Below, piece after piece: positions 54,601-62,985 of a DNA stretch of 64,000 nucleotides (position 1 is its first letter; every line of letters begins with the position of its first letter). The position numbers were made by a program, and so were the translations under genes. The notes beneath the pieces were generated by a model. The model had not been told where the DNA came from and made no database searches. It worked only from the letters and a program-made list of their open reading frames with translations. The stretch covers positions 336,881-400,880 of the forward strand of contig JAKLII010000001.1 of assembly GCA_022709695.1 (NCBI GenBank). Reading direction: 5' to 3'. The DNA is from Bacteroidota bacterium. GTDB lineage: Bacteria; Bacteroidota; Bacteroidia; Bacteroidales; SKPS01.

Positions 54601-55687
54601 CCGGATAGTTGGAGGAGCCGGTAGATCCGAGGATGTAGAGCTGTCCCAGGCTGTTTACCACAAGGCTGTGCGGCACCTCTGTTCCGGAACCGCCCAGATA
54701 GGTGCTGTACTCGAGGTAAGCGCCGGTGTGATGGAACTTCGAGATGGCGATATCGGACGATGCACCTGCGTAATTGGTCTGGTAGGCGCCGGTGGTAACA
54801 GGATATCCATTGCCGAACACATTGCCGCCATCGTAAAGATTGCCAAGGTCGTCATAGGTAGCAGTGTAGCCCCAGTTGTCGGCAGTGGACCCGGTATAGG
54901 AGGCAAATACCCGCACCGGAGGATCGATGATCAGTTCAAGGTCGGGGTTGTAATTTCCCAACCTGTAGGTAATGATGTTGTTGCGGAGGGCAAAGCGGCA
55001 GTCGACCGTGGTCTTCACCCCGTCCACCATCTGCCAGGCATAGGGTTTAAGCTCGTACACCGTTCCGAACGGGGTTTGTATGACGAGGTTTCCATATCTG
55101 AGCCGGATATTTGCGACCGTGCTGTAGGCAAGGCGTATCTCAGACGGGTCGGAACCCGGAGCGCAATGAAACTCATATTTAAAGAGCACCTCATCCTTTT
55201 GGAGCAAGAGGTTGATGCCCCGATAGAGCTCCCCGTACCGTACGCCGGAAAACCTTTGCACACGTGTAGCCCAGCGCGCCGGATCGTTGCCGAGGAAATA
55301 GTTATGGATCCCGGGCAGCACATCATGTCCGGAAACCACCGGATCGGGATTGGCTCCCAGAAAACTGACCTTGTATGCAAAATGGTCCACCAGCCCGGAA
55401 GGTGGAGGTTGCTGCTCCTTCACCGCTTGCGGCAGGGTTTTGTAACCGACAAATCTGCTGTAGGCCTCCTGGTCACGAAGGTCAAAGGTGAGCCCATCCT
55501 TCTCAAGATAGATATGACCACCATCGATTTCGGCCCTGAACAGGGCACGATCGTCCCATTGGTGTTTATTCTCAATAAAAGCTATCTCTTTGCTTCTCAG
55601 GGAATCATGACCCGGTGATGCAACAGCCGTTAAGGTGGCGCATACCCACAGCCATAAAAAAAAGAAAATGCGTACCTCATTTCTCAT
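51695..55687 (-). CDS. SprB-like T9SS type B surface adhesin
   Basis: A 1,330-residue secreted protein. The ATG giving MRNEVRIFFFLWLWVCATLTAVA is used; an earlier in-frame TTG is rejected. Domains in order: an N-terminal DUF7948-like domain (ENKHQWDDRALFRAEIDGGHIYLEKDG), SBBP-type seven-strand propeller repeats (about 270-740, STYLGGSGTE, STYMGGTGSD, STFIGGSGND), and a PKD domain (WNFGNGNTSTSANPAGVIYSTPGIFNVTLII). Further Ig-like domains and two SprB repeats (GGTPPYQYSWSNS, GGTPPYGYVWND, about 1060-1170) follow. The type B C-terminal domain is FVPNAFTPNGDGMNDVLYMY...GWDGTYKGRDADPGVFDYYLEVRC. It is followed immediately by its PorP/SprF-like partner. Confidence 0.93.
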   Translation of the reverse strand: MRNEVRIFFFLWLWVCATLTAVASPGHDSLRSKEIAFIENKHQWDDRALFRAEIDGGHIYLEKDGLTFDLRDQEAYSRFVGYKTLPQAVKEQQPPPSGLVDHFAYKVSFLGANPDPVVSGHDVLPGIHNYFLGNDPARWATRVQRFSGVRYGELYRGINLLLQKDEVLFKYEFHCAPGSDPSEIRLAYSTVANIRLRYGNLVIQTPFGTVYELKPYAWQMVDGVKTTVDCRFALRNNIITYRLGNYNPDLELIIDPPVRVFASYTGSTADNWGYTATYDDLGNLYDGGNVFGNGYPVTTGAYQTNYAGASSDIAISKFHHTGAYLEYSTYLGGSGTEVPHSLVVNSLGQLYILGSTGSSNYPVTTGAYDPSFNGGTAYTLTSILSYGNGSDIVISKLSDDGTQLLASTYMGGTGSDGLSTVSVLKHNYADEVRGEIIIDDAGNVLVVSSSQSANFPVTTGAFQTVKSGTQDAVVFKMDNQLSSMIWSTFIGGSGNDAGYSITSDPQFGIYVAGGTTSANLPVTGGVLYPSFQGGSCDGWVAQIAPGGNQLLYSSYFGSTAYDQVYFVDLDKQGAVYLFGQTGATGNYYVTNAAWFKPSGGQFVTKLTPQLSQRIWSTTFGSGNGIDISPTAFMVDLCNRIYLSGWGGTVNGFGGTAGLPVTPDAFQSSTDNSDFYLMIIKDDASGLVYATYYGGNQSAEHVDGGTSRFDSKGRIYQTVCAGCGGNSDFPTSAGAWSNINKSTNCNNGVVVFNFLTPALVADFKAFPASICAPDTVFFTNTSQVPSPSTTTYYWNFGNGNTSTSANPAGVIYSTPGIFNVTLIISDNSACNFADTVVKQVVVLSGQSSVLPAKNICLGDQVQIGILPINDPAVTYQWNPVTYLNNPLISNPVSTPTATQSYKLYVSNGVCTDTFNQQVVVHNLVVDGGPDVGICQGSVQLTAQTANTGVSYQWSDNPLFTNTLNATPSSPSCIVTITVPQYFYVKMYNAWCSTIDSVYVDQLVKFSAVNVQHPNCAGVCDGQVSVALLGGTPPYQYSWSNSTSTGPSASGLCAGNHSVTVTDVNGCFGVSQFTLIDPPPLLVDATSHNAPCADACIGKGFVTQSGGTPPYGYVWNDPTSQTTNPATNLCPGSYIVTVTDTRGCKDTAHILVEDSSVYITFSASVSEDTVFEGQTVQLTSTWLGTGYTYQWTPVTWINNPSIFNPLVSPYASVTYTVVATDKYGCKFTDTVEITVLEVFCEEPFIFVPNAFTPNGDGMNDVLYMYSIYAEEVYFSIFNRLGEKVFETRNKEYGWDGTYKGRDADPGVFDYYLEVRCFNKIQFRKKGNITLIR

Positions 55688-55706
55688 CAGGCAAGAATCT
55701 GACAAT

Positions 55707-55714
55707 CAAAGATA
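55707..55714 (-). promoter_or_regulatory. Promoter -7 element for the SprB-like operon
   Basis: TATCTTTG on the minus strand is an exact TAnnTTTG match, 20 bases from the ATG at 55687, giving a leader of about 13 bases for the four-gene operon. Confidence 0.55.
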
Positions 55715-55776
55715 GTCTATTTATAAGACATATAAACAGAAGAAAGGGTTGTTTCGTATGAAAAAGAAATTTTATG

Positions 55777-56535
55777 TCAGGGATTGTTCATAAACCCCTG
55801 GTTTTTCAGAACATTCAGAAGGACTTCAGAGAAGTACAGATTGTCTTTAAGGGTATACCTCTTTTCGGTAAAGATCTTCGCAAGATTTTCAAGCTGGTTT
55901 TCCTCCAGCAGCTTGAAGGTACCCGGCAGATTTTCCTTCTCTGCATACACCTTATTGATCCTTTCTTCAGTCCAGGGGACATAGGTTTCCTGATGCACAG
56001 CAGCTTCAGCCGGAAGACGGTCGGTGGGTCCGGGATCTGAGGCGGGATACCCGAGCACCAGAGTGGTCACAGGCACTACCCCATCGGGCAGGTTGAAGAA
56101 CTCCACCAGCTTACCGGCCTGATAGGTAGTGGTACCCAGGTAGCAGATCCCCAGTCCGAAAGCTTCGGCAGCGACAGCACAGTTCTGGGCAGCCAGCAGG
56201 GCATCGATGGCGGCGGTAAAAAACGACAGGAAGTTGTCGTAACCGGGTTTGGCATCACGAAGGCGGCACCAGGTATTAAACCGGTTAAAGTCGGCGCAGA
56301 ATGTGAGGAGCACAGGTGCATCCAGCACCATCTGCTGGGAGAAGTGGAGCTTGTGCAGCACCTCTTTTCTGGCAGGTTCACGTGTCACTATAATACTGTA
56401 AACCTGCATGTTGCCGGAAGTACTGGCTTTGATTCCGGCCTCAAGAATGGTGTTCAGCACATCCTCAGGCACGGGGTCGGGTTTGTATTGCCGGATGGTA
56501 CGGTGCTCCAGCAGGGTTTTGAGGGTTTCGTTCAT
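55777..56535 (-). CDS. NAD(P)H-dependent nitroreductase, NfsA/FRP-like
   Basis: A 252-residue flavoprotein of the nitroreductase family. Features are EHRTIRQYKPDPVPEDVLNTILEAG (FMN phosphate binding), ASTSGNMQVYSIIV, AAEAFGLGICYLGTT and VLGYP at the usual spacing. Length and the C-terminal extension match NfsA/FRP oxygen-insensitive nitroreductases. The second ATG (MNETLKTLL) is preferred; one three codons upstream is possible. It is a single gene with its own promoter-like element. Confidence 0.9.
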   Translation of the reverse strand: MNETLKTLLEHRTIRQYKPDPVPEDVLNTILEAGIKASTSGNMQVYSIIVTREPARKEVLHKLHFSQQMVLDAPVLLTFCADFNRFNTWCRLRDAKPGYDNFLSFFTAAIDALLAAQNCAVAAEAFGLGICYLGTTTYQAGKLVEFFNLPDGVVPVTTLVLGYPASDPGPTDRLPAEAAVHQETYVPWTEERINKVYAEKENLPGTFKLLEENQLENLAKIFTEKRYTLKDNLYFSEVLLNVLKNQGFMNNP

Positions 56536-56560
56536 AACCGTCATTGTATTGAAAGGTGCA

Positions 56561-56568
56561 CAAAGATA
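56561..56568 (-). promoter_or_regulatory. Promoter -7 element for the nitroreductase gene
   Basis: TATCTTTG on the minus strand is an exact TAnnTTTG match, 26 bases from the preferred ATG. Confidence 0.5.
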
Positions 56569-56676
56569 GTCCCATTTCAGCCACCTGAAAGACCTGCACT
56601 GAAGGAATATTTCATAATTTCACACCCCCGGAAATAACAAAACAGCGGGTTGTACGTCTAATGATCTGATTCCTTT

Positions 56677-57363
56677 ATGCCGATGACTCACACCCCGGAT
56701 CACAGACCCCTGCATACGATGCCTTTCATGGCATGGTTAGGGTGTATCCTCTGGGCATGTCTCTTGCCGGTGAACGGGGTAATGGCACAGGAACAACCCA
56801 CTGATTTTCAGGACACCATTGTGATGATACGGGGAAAAGTCACCTCTTCAGGCAGCATCCTGTCGCTTTTGCAGGTGCACATTATCAATCTGAGCCTGAA
56901 CAGGGCCACCCTCTCCGACAGGCTGGGGAATTTTCTGATTGAGGCGCAGGAAGGCGACACCCTCTATTTCTCCCACGTCGGTTTCAAGAAGCGCCTGGTG
57001 CGGTATTCCTCCGGATTTCTTGACACTGCCGGTATCTTTCATGTGCTGATGTTTGAAGACACCACTGTGTTAAAGCGTTACAGGGTTTTTGCCGCTACCC
57101 GTGTGGTACAGTTCAAGAGTGATTTCATTGCCAGGAAGGCTGAAGAGGACACCCTGAACACCGCATTTGAAACTTTTAAGGAGGAGAACTATTTCAAAGC
57201 ACCTTCGGCAGGGCTGGTGTTGCCGGGCCCTTTTACCCTGATCTACGAAAACTTCAACAAGCAGGCACGACTCAAGAAGAAACTGGACCGGAACCGGCAG
57301 GAATACTACGATAATCTGTCTGAGGAGGAGAAACGGAAGGTGCTCTTTTTTGAGGGTCAATAG
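56677..57363 (+). CDS. Exported carboxypeptidase-regulatory-like domain protein
   Basis: A 228-residue exported protein. The N-terminal signal segment (PFMAWLGCILWACLLPVNGVMAQ) is preceded by about 16 extra residues, and an internal Met at 15 or 18 could be the true start. A carboxypeptidase-D regulatory-like fold (IRGKVTSSGSILSLLQVHIINLSLNRATLSDRLGNFLIEAQEGDTLYFSHVGFKKR) is followed by a charged helical tail (LKKKLDRNRQEYYDNLSEEEKRKVLFFEG). Its 3' end overlaps that of convergent comEC by seven bases. The function of such stand-alone proteins is unknown. Confidence 0.8.
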   Translation: MPMTHTPDHRPLHTMPFMAWLGCILWACLLPVNGVMAQEQPTDFQDTIVMIRGKVTSSGSILSLLQVHIINLSLNRATLSDRLGNFLIEAQEGDTLYFSHVGFKKRLVRYSSGFLDTAGIFHVLMFEDTTVLKRYRVFAATRVVQFKSDFIARKAEEDTLNTAFETFKEENYFKAPSAGLVLPGPFTLIYENFNKQARLKKKLDRNRQEYYDNLSEEEKRKVLFFEGQ

Positions 57364-59450
57364 TGCAGGGATGACCTGAAAGCCCCCTGCTGCGCAGTGA
57401 TCCACAGAGGGATCTTTCGATCACGGGCTATGGCAAGCCATTTCTCTGCGACGAAACCGGGAACCGATCCATCAAGCAACCACAGCCGGGGCTGATACCG
57501 GTCGAAGACGTTCTCCACAGGGTAGAGACGGTTACGAACCACCACGATGTCATCTTTCCTGATCGGGAAACCATTGTCAGGAAAGCGATCAAGGAAAATG
57601 ATCCGGCCTGCCGGGGAAGAAACCTGAAGGACTTCACCGGGTTTACCCATCAGAGTTTTATGGCGGCCAGCATTCCTGAGGGTTCCGGTGCGGATCCGGT
57701 AACCACCGGCCGCATAGCCTGTCTTCTTCTCATCATACGATTTACCGAACCATATGGTGGTTCGTGAGGTGCCGGTGATAATGTCAGCCAGGGTTTGTCC
57801 GCGGAGATTATACACCACGATCTCCTGCTGTTGATGTCTGTAAAAGATCTTGGAAGCGGATGAGGCAAGAAGGATGACAACACCTGCGAGCATCAGCAGG
57901 AATACCTTCCTGCTCCCCATGTTAACCCATACAGCGAGGGAGATTACAACTCCAAACAGCAGGATTTTTTCGGCTCCGGTCACCTGGATCCCCTGGATCT
58001 GCGCTAAGGGCATGTGGCTGATGATATCCACTTCCGAACGGATAAGGGTAAGGAGAAGGTCAAATATCCTCCCGGTTACCATCGTAAAAAACCCTTCCGG
58101 GGCAATGGCAAAAGCTACTCCGGCATAGAGGGTGATGCCGGTAAGGGGTATCACCACGAGGTTTGCCAGAAGGAACCAGACGGGAAAAGTACCGAAGGCT
58201 GCCAGGGTGACTGGCACGGTAAACAGCTGCGCGCTGAGGGACACCCCTGCCATATCACGGATGTATTTCAGGATGCGGTTGGCGGGGCTCCAGATCCCTG
58301 AGAGGGGGTTGAACAGCAGCACAATGCCGGCAACCGCCAGAAACGATAACTGGAAACCCATGTCGAACAGCAAAACAGGGTCGTACACCAGAAGGATCAG
58401 GGCAGCGCCGGCCACGTTGTTGAGGGTGTTCACTTTACGGCTGATGAGGTGACCTGCCAGGATCATGCTGAACATCACAGATGCACGACATACACTTGGG
58501 GTAAGGCCTGTAAGGGCAGCGTAGGCCCATAGCCCTGCGGCAGAGATGAGCACAAAAAGGACTTTCCCGGGTTTTCCAAAACGGCGAAGCCACCCAGTAA
58601 AAGCACTGATTAACAGAAATATAACCCCGGCATGCAACCCTGAGACGCAAAGGACATGGATGGTACCGGACACTGAAAATCCCTGCTGAACATCCTCATC
58701 CAGAAAGGCCTTCTCCCCCAGCACCATGGCCAGGCCAAGACCTTTGTTTTTTTCATGCATCCCGGAGATGAACACGCGCTGCTGAAGTGCGGTGCGGGTA
58801 TCGTTAATAAACCGTTTCATGAGTCCGGGGGATCCATGGGCAAGGGATATATACTTACCCTCTTTCACAAAAGCCCGGTGGCGAAAGCCTTTCTGCTGCA
58901 TATAGGCTGCATAGTCGAACTCACAGGGATTACCCGGGTTGGTGATCAGCTGCACCGTGGTGAGCAATGCCAGGGTGTCGAAGCCGGCAGGAAGTTTCGG
59001 GGAATCTTTTGGAATATACACCATTACCTGTGCATCAACGGTATATAGGGTGTCATAGCACCGGTATGCAAAAACCTTCAGCGGAAGTGCCACCGACTTC
59101 TCCTTTTGCTGGGGGGAACTCATCACAATCCCCAGCATCAGGATTTCCCGGTCTTCAGGCAAGTTCACGGCCGAACCAGTGTCCGGAGAAGGATTTTCGC
59201 CAGTTTCATTCCTGATAAAACCTGCAACCGTAAACAGCAGGATTATCAGGATTCCCGAGATCCAGCGAAAACGGTAAAGCGGCAGCGGAATCACTTTAAA
59301 AAGGATAAGGCTGAACAGCAGAAAGACGGATGCACCTGCGGGCAGAATCCATGCACACAAACCCGGATCTGTAACCCGCTGGCTCAACAGGATGCCAGCT
59401 ATAAACGGAAGCACCAGCCTCAGAAGAGGAACTTTTCCCTGCAACTGCAC
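57357..59450 (-). CDS. comEC: ComEC/Rec2-family DNA-uptake membrane protein
   Basis: A 697-residue polytopic protein. An N-terminal DUF4131-like domain with two or three spans precedes the Competence core (GLGLAMVLGEKAFLDEDVQQGFSVSGTIHVLCVSGLHAGVIFLL, about 215-260). The LTGLTPSVCRASVMF motif and several further spans follow. The C-terminal 150 residues are soluble but lack the HxHxDH metallo-beta-lactamase motif of Bacillus ComEC, as in other Bacteroidota. The start is a GTG at 59448-59450: the frame is closed by a stop nine codons upstream and has no ATG, and a purine-rich AAAGGAGAAAG precedes it. Confidence 0.9.
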   Translation of the reverse strand: MQLQGKVPLLRLVLPFIAGILLSQRVTDPGLCAWILPAGASVFLLFSLILFKVIPLPLYRFRWISGILIILLFTVAGFIRNETGENPSPDTGSAVNLPEDREILMLGIVMSSPQQKEKSVALPLKVFAYRCYDTLYTVDAQVMVYIPKDSPKLPAGFDTLALLTTVQLITNPGNPCEFDYAAYMQQKGFRHRAFVKEGKYISLAHGSPGLMKRFINDTRTALQQRVFISGMHEKNKGLGLAMVLGEKAFLDEDVQQGFSVSGTIHVLCVSGLHAGVIFLLISAFTGWLRRFGKPGKVLFVLISAAGLWAYAALTGLTPSVCRASVMFSMILAGHLISRKVNTLNNVAGAALILLVYDPVLLFDMGFQLSFLAVAGIVLLFNPLSGIWSPANRILKYIRDMAGVSLSAQLFTVPVTLAAFGTFPVWFLLANLVVIPLTGITLYAGVAFAIAPEGFFTMVTGRIFDLLLTLIRSEVDIISHMPLAQIQGIQVTGAEKILLFGVVISLAVWVNMGSRKVFLLMLAGVVILLASSASKIFYRHQQQEIVVYNLRGQTLADIITGTSRTTIWFGKSYDEKKTGYAAGGYRIRTGTLRNAGRHKTLMGKPGEVLQVSSPAGRIIFLDRFPDNGFPIRKDDIVVVRNRLYPVENVFDRYQPRLWLLDGSVPGFVAEKWLAIARDRKIPLWITAQQGAFRSSLHY

Positions 59451-59518
59451 AATTCTGCCTTTCTTCTTTCTCCTTTAGTTGATTGAAAAGCAAAAAAAGG
59501 AGAAAAGGGCAGCAGGAA

Positions 59519-60700
59519 TCACCGTTTGGGTGGCAGGTCGGTATAAGGTTTTACACGCACTCCTTTGTAATAGAAGCGGATGATTTCTTCGGAGGAATAC
59601 CCGAGTTCAGCCATCCGGATAGCCCCTTCCTGCGAAAGCCCGACCCCATGACCGTAGCCGTATCCTGTAAAAACCACCTGATCGCGGTCGGAAGTAACAG
59701 AAAAGAAGGTGGAACGGAGCTTCAGATCATTTCGGATTGCCGTAAGGGGAATATCCCGGTGAAAGTTTTTCGTTCGCTCTGTCTGTGTGAAATTCAGGGC
59801 GAGCTGGCGCATTGAATCGGCATATACCGGGTAATTGAACCGGGAATCCAGATAGTTGAGCCATTGAACCACCGGGATTGAGGTGGTCCAGGTATAGTTT
59901 TTCCCGGTAAAGGAAAAGGTATCCACCACAGGTTGCAGGTACGGCAGAGACGACATCCACACGTCGGATGCGGAGAGGGTGAACCCTCCGCTATTGGAGT
60001 GGAAAACCGCATTGATAAGCACCGAATCGTTGTACACAATCACCAGACCGGCGGTTTCTTTTACCGCTTCGGCAATTACAGGTTTCTCATTTTTCCCTTT
60101 GTACACCTGATTATTGACATCATCTGTAAAAATCACAGAGTCGCCATAGGCAGCAAGCATCCTGAGGGCATAGGTACGGGAAACGATCGCCTGTACCTGA
60201 AAAAACACCTTGTGGTTGCTGCTCCCACCCGCTTCTGCCTGCACCACACCTGCGATGTATTTTTCGATTTCGACCCAATTGCAGCAACCGATGCCGCCGG
60301 TATACATCAGAAAAGAGAGGTCGTCTTCATAGGTTCTCGTATCCCACTCGCCTGCATGGATTGCCAGGGCATTATCGAGCCCTGTTCCCTGAAAATAAAA
60401 CTGATCCCCGAAAGCCACCATTTGTCCCTTGCAATACAGCACGATCTGATCATCTGCCTTCTGAAGGGTTACGGTATCACCGGAAGTGATGGCAAGAACT
60501 TCGACGGAACCCGCTTTCACCAGATACTTCCCTGAAATATGGCTAAGGGTTATCGCAGAAAAATACTGGCCGGCAAACAGGTTTACCTTTACATTCAGTG
60601 CGGGCAAAGGGATGGAGCAGATAAGCAAGACCATTCCTGCAGCGAGCCGTATCACCGTTCTGTAAAATCCGGATTTCAGAATTGCCGGTATGAAGGTCAT
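59519..60700 (-). CDS. SpoIID/LytB-domain exported protein
   Basis: A 393-residue protein with an N-terminal hydrophobic segment (TVIRLAAGMVLLICSIPLPAL). It has the SpoIID/LytB signature: VEIEKYIAGVVQAEAGG, VQAIVSRTYALRM, FHSNSGG and GYGYGHGVGLSQEGA. Firmicute SpoIID is a lytic transglycosylase acting on denuded glycan; members are frequent in non-sporulating Bacteroidota, probably as cell-wall enzymes. Its ATG overlaps the lpxB stop by four bases, implying coupled translation. Confidence 0.92.
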   Translation of the reverse strand: MTFIPAILKSGFYRTVIRLAAGMVLLICSIPLPALNVKVNLFAGQYFSAITLSHISGKYLVKAGSVEVLAITSGDTVTLQKADDQIVLYCKGQMVAFGDQFYFQGTGLDNALAIHAGEWDTRTYEDDLSFLMYTGGIGCCNWVEIEKYIAGVVQAEAGGSSNHKVFFQVQAIVSRTYALRMLAAYGDSVIFTDDVNNQVYKGKNEKPVIAEAVKETAGLVIVYNDSVLINAVFHSNSGGFTLSASDVWMSSLPYLQPVVDTFSFTGKNYTWTTSIPVVQWLNYLDSRFNYPVYADSMRQLALNFTQTERTKNFHRDIPLTAIRNDLKLRSTFFSVTSDRDQVVFTGYGYGHGVGLSQEGAIRMAELGYSSEEIIRFYYKGVRVKPYTDLPPKR

Positions 60701-61815
60701 TTGACGATGGCCTTGTAAATGAGTTTTGCGGTGGTGGCAGATGCGCCCTGCTGGCCCAGCAGCTTGCGGAGTGCTTCATAGTCACGGATAATAGCCGATG
60801 ACTTTTCCGGATCCAGTAAAATCTCCTCCAGTTCGTGTTTAAGGGCTTTCGGATTCATATCACGCTGTATCAGTTCAGTAACCACCTTTTTATTGAGTAT
60901 GAGGTTTACCAGCGAGATAAATTTGAGTTTTACCAGTTTCTTGGCAATGAGGTACGACAGGCCGGAAGCTCTGTAACACACTACCTGCGGTACATTGAGC
61001 AATGCTGCTTCGAGGGTGGCCGTACCGGAAGTAACCACAGCTGCATCGGCAGACCTGAGCAGTGCATAGGTATTCCCATACACCACCTGCACATCACTGC
61101 CTGCCATCATGTGGGTATAAACGGCAGGGTTTACCTTGGATACCCCTGCCACCACAAACCGGTAACCCGGCCTGAAATCGCCTGCCACCCTGAGCATCAC
61201 GGGCAGCATCCGCCGGATTTCCTGAGGGCGGCTTCCCGGGAGTATGGCGATCAGGGGTTCATCCTGATGAAGATCCGGAAGCAAACCGGGTTCCCCGGTC
61301 CGGTCATCCATCTTGATCTCATCAAGTAAAGGATGTCCCACAAAATCAACTTCATAGCCAAACCGGGCATAAAAGTCCTTTTCGAAAGGGAGAATAACGA
61401 ACATCCGGTTTACATTTCTGCGGATCTTACGGATCCGGCCCTGTTTCCAGGCCCAAATCTGGGGTGAGATATAGTAGAATACAGGAATACCGTTTTTCTT
61501 TGCGAATTCAGCCATCCTCAGGTTGAAACCCGGATAATCAATCAGGATCAGGGCATCGGGTTTCCAGGCAAGGATATCCTCACGGCATTCCTTAAACTGC
61601 CCCAGAATAACGGGGAGGTTAATCAGCACCTCCCAGAAGCCCATAAAGTCGAGGTCACGGATGTGCTTTGCAATGGCGGTACCCTGCGCCATCATCCGGT
61701 CGCCGCCAAAGCCACGGAATTCTGATTCTGGATTGAGTTTTTTCAATTCCCTCACCAGGTTCGAGGCATGCAGGTCGCCGGAAGCCTCCCCGGCAATGAG
61801 ATAATATCTGGGCAT
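60697..61815 (-). CDS. lpxB: Lipid-A-disaccharide synthase
   Basis: A 372-residue GT-B glycosyltransferase joining UDP-2,3-diacylglucosamine and lipid X in lipid A synthesis. It has MPRYYLIAGEASGDLHASNLVREL, FMGFWEVL, DALILIDYPGFNLRMAEFAKKNGIPVFYYISPQIWAWKQGRI, PGSRPQEIRRMLPVM and SGTATLEAALLNVPQVVCYR, all hallmark LpxB segments. It shows the organism makes lipid A. It sits between a small membrane protein gene and the SpoIID-like gene. Confidence 0.96.
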   Translation of the reverse strand: MPRYYLIAGEASGDLHASNLVRELKKLNPESEFRGFGGDRMMAQGTAIAKHIRDLDFMGFWEVLINLPVILGQFKECREDILAWKPDALILIDYPGFNLRMAEFAKKNGIPVFYYISPQIWAWKQGRIRKIRRNVNRMFVILPFEKDFYARFGYEVDFVGHPLLDEIKMDDRTGEPGLLPDLHQDEPLIAILPGSRPQEIRRMLPVMLRVAGDFRPGYRFVVAGVSKVNPAVYTHMMAGSDVQVVYGNTYALLRSADAAVVTSGTATLEAALLNVPQVVCYRASGLSYLIAKKLVKLKFISLVNLILNKKVVTELIQRDMNPKALKHELEEILLDPEKSSAIIRDYEALRKLLGQQGASATTAKLIYKAIVK

Positions 61816-61836
61816 TACAACCGGCAGTTTGTCATT

Positions 61837-62121
61837 TCAGATCTGAAACAGAAAATATACCACTACGGCTACAAAGGTAACCAGCATCACCCCTCTTCCC
61901 GTTCGTTCATATTTTTCCTTTCTGATATACGGGATGAAAATAAACAGATTAAGAAAGATGCTTGTAAGGATGATGGTGCCTGTCTGCATCACATCACCCT
62001 CTTTTCCCGAAAGCGTTTTCAGCAGCAGGTTGATAGCGCTGAGCACACCATAGGTGGCTAAGGGGGCCAGGGCAGCCAGGGCCATCCCAAACCAGATGTT
62101 ATTTTTCCGGAGTAACTTCAT
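61837..62121 (-). CDS. Small membrane protein between surE and lpxB
   Basis: A 94-residue protein with three predicted membrane spans (MALAALAPLATYGVLSAINLLL, TIILTSIFLNLFIFIPYI, GVMLVTFVAVVVYFLFQI). The start MKLLRKNNIWFGMAL is chosen; longer in-frame readings lie inside surE in another frame and have no membrane character. It overlaps the surE 3' end by 23 bases and ends 21 bases before lpxB, so it belongs to this operon. Function unknown. Confidence 0.82.
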   Translation of the reverse strand: MKLLRKNNIWFGMALAALAPLATYGVLSAINLLLKTLSGKEGDVMQTGTIILTSIFLNLFIFIPYIRKEKYERTGRGVMLVTFVAVVVYFLFQI

Positions 62122-62926
62122 GGGTTGCGGGATTGGGGTTATGGGCCAGAATGCCGTTCCATTCCGGCAGGGAGGCAAAAGCATGATGGGCTGTAAAGTC
62201 GAAATGGACAGGCACAATACTGATAAACCTGTTTTCGAGGGCAGTAAGGTCGGTATCGGTACCCTCATCGGTACAGATAAATTCGCCATGCAGCCAGAAG
62301 TAGGGCTGGTGATGGGGATCCTTGCGTTCATCGAACTCCTCTTTCCAGTACCCGAGTGCCTGACGGCACAGTTTCATGCCCCTGATGGGTTTCTGGTCGC
62401 CTTCGGCCGGAAAATTCACATTAAGGCAAACATTGGCTGGCAAGCCATATTGCATTACATTGTCAATCACCTGCTCTATAAAGGGCGCAAGGTGTTCCAG
62501 GGGTGCCTGATGATCGTAATCGAGCAGGCTGAAACCCACAGAAGGGATCCCGGCCATTGCCCCTTCGAAGGCTGCGGCCATGGTGCCCGAATAGATGATA
62601 TTGACAGAGGCATTGGATCCGTGGTTTATACCCGAAAGGATGAGATCGGGACGGCGCCCGAGAATTTTGCGCATCGCCAGTTTTACACAGTCGACGGGAG
62701 TGCCTTCCACTGCGTATACAGGATAAAGTCCGTTGGGTGTATGCTTTCGGTACCGCAACGGGGTTTTGATGGTAATGGCATGCCCCATCCCCGACATCCC
62801 TTCGTGAGGTGCTATCACCACTACCTCACCGAAGCGGGCAGCCAGCCGTGCCAGAAAAGCGATGCCGGGCGACTGGCATCCATCATCATTGGTAACAAGA
62901 ATCAGAGGTTTCATCATCGGTTTCAT
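62099..62926 (-). CDS. surE: 5'/3'-nucleotidase SurE
   Basis: A 275-residue metal-dependent nucleoside monophosphatase. Hallmarks are LILVTNDDGCQSPGI (metal-binding Asp pair), VIAPHEGMSGMGHAIT, VEGTPVDCVKLA and ILSGINHGSNASVNIIYSGTMAAAFEGAMAGIPSVGFSL. The first ATG gives MKPMM; the Met at residue 5 is an alternative start. It belongs to a minus-strand run from UbiA to the SpoIID-like gene. Confidence 0.96.
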   Translation of the reverse strand: MKPMMKPLILVTNDDGCQSPGIAFLARLAARFGEVVVIAPHEGMSGMGHAITIKTPLRYRKHTPNGLYPVYAVEGTPVDCVKLAMRKILGRRPDLILSGINHGSNASVNIIYSGTMAAAFEGAMAGIPSVGFSLLDYDHQAPLEHLAPFIEQVIDNVMQYGLPANVCLNVNFPAEGDQKPIRGMKLCRQALGYWKEEFDERKDPHHQPYFWLHGEFICTDEGTDTDLTALENRFISIVPVHFDFTAHHAFASLPEWNGILAHNPNPATHEVTPEK

Positions 62927-62985
62927 CTGCCGGAAAACCGCATTTCCGGTGATGGCAAAGATAGGCTTTTAGGTTGAAGTAAACG

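Noticed and set aside
62122..62331. N-terminal extension of the small membrane protein between surE and lpxB
   Set aside because: It is antiparallel-free shadow sequence of surE in another frame on the same strand; the membrane protein proper begins at 62121.
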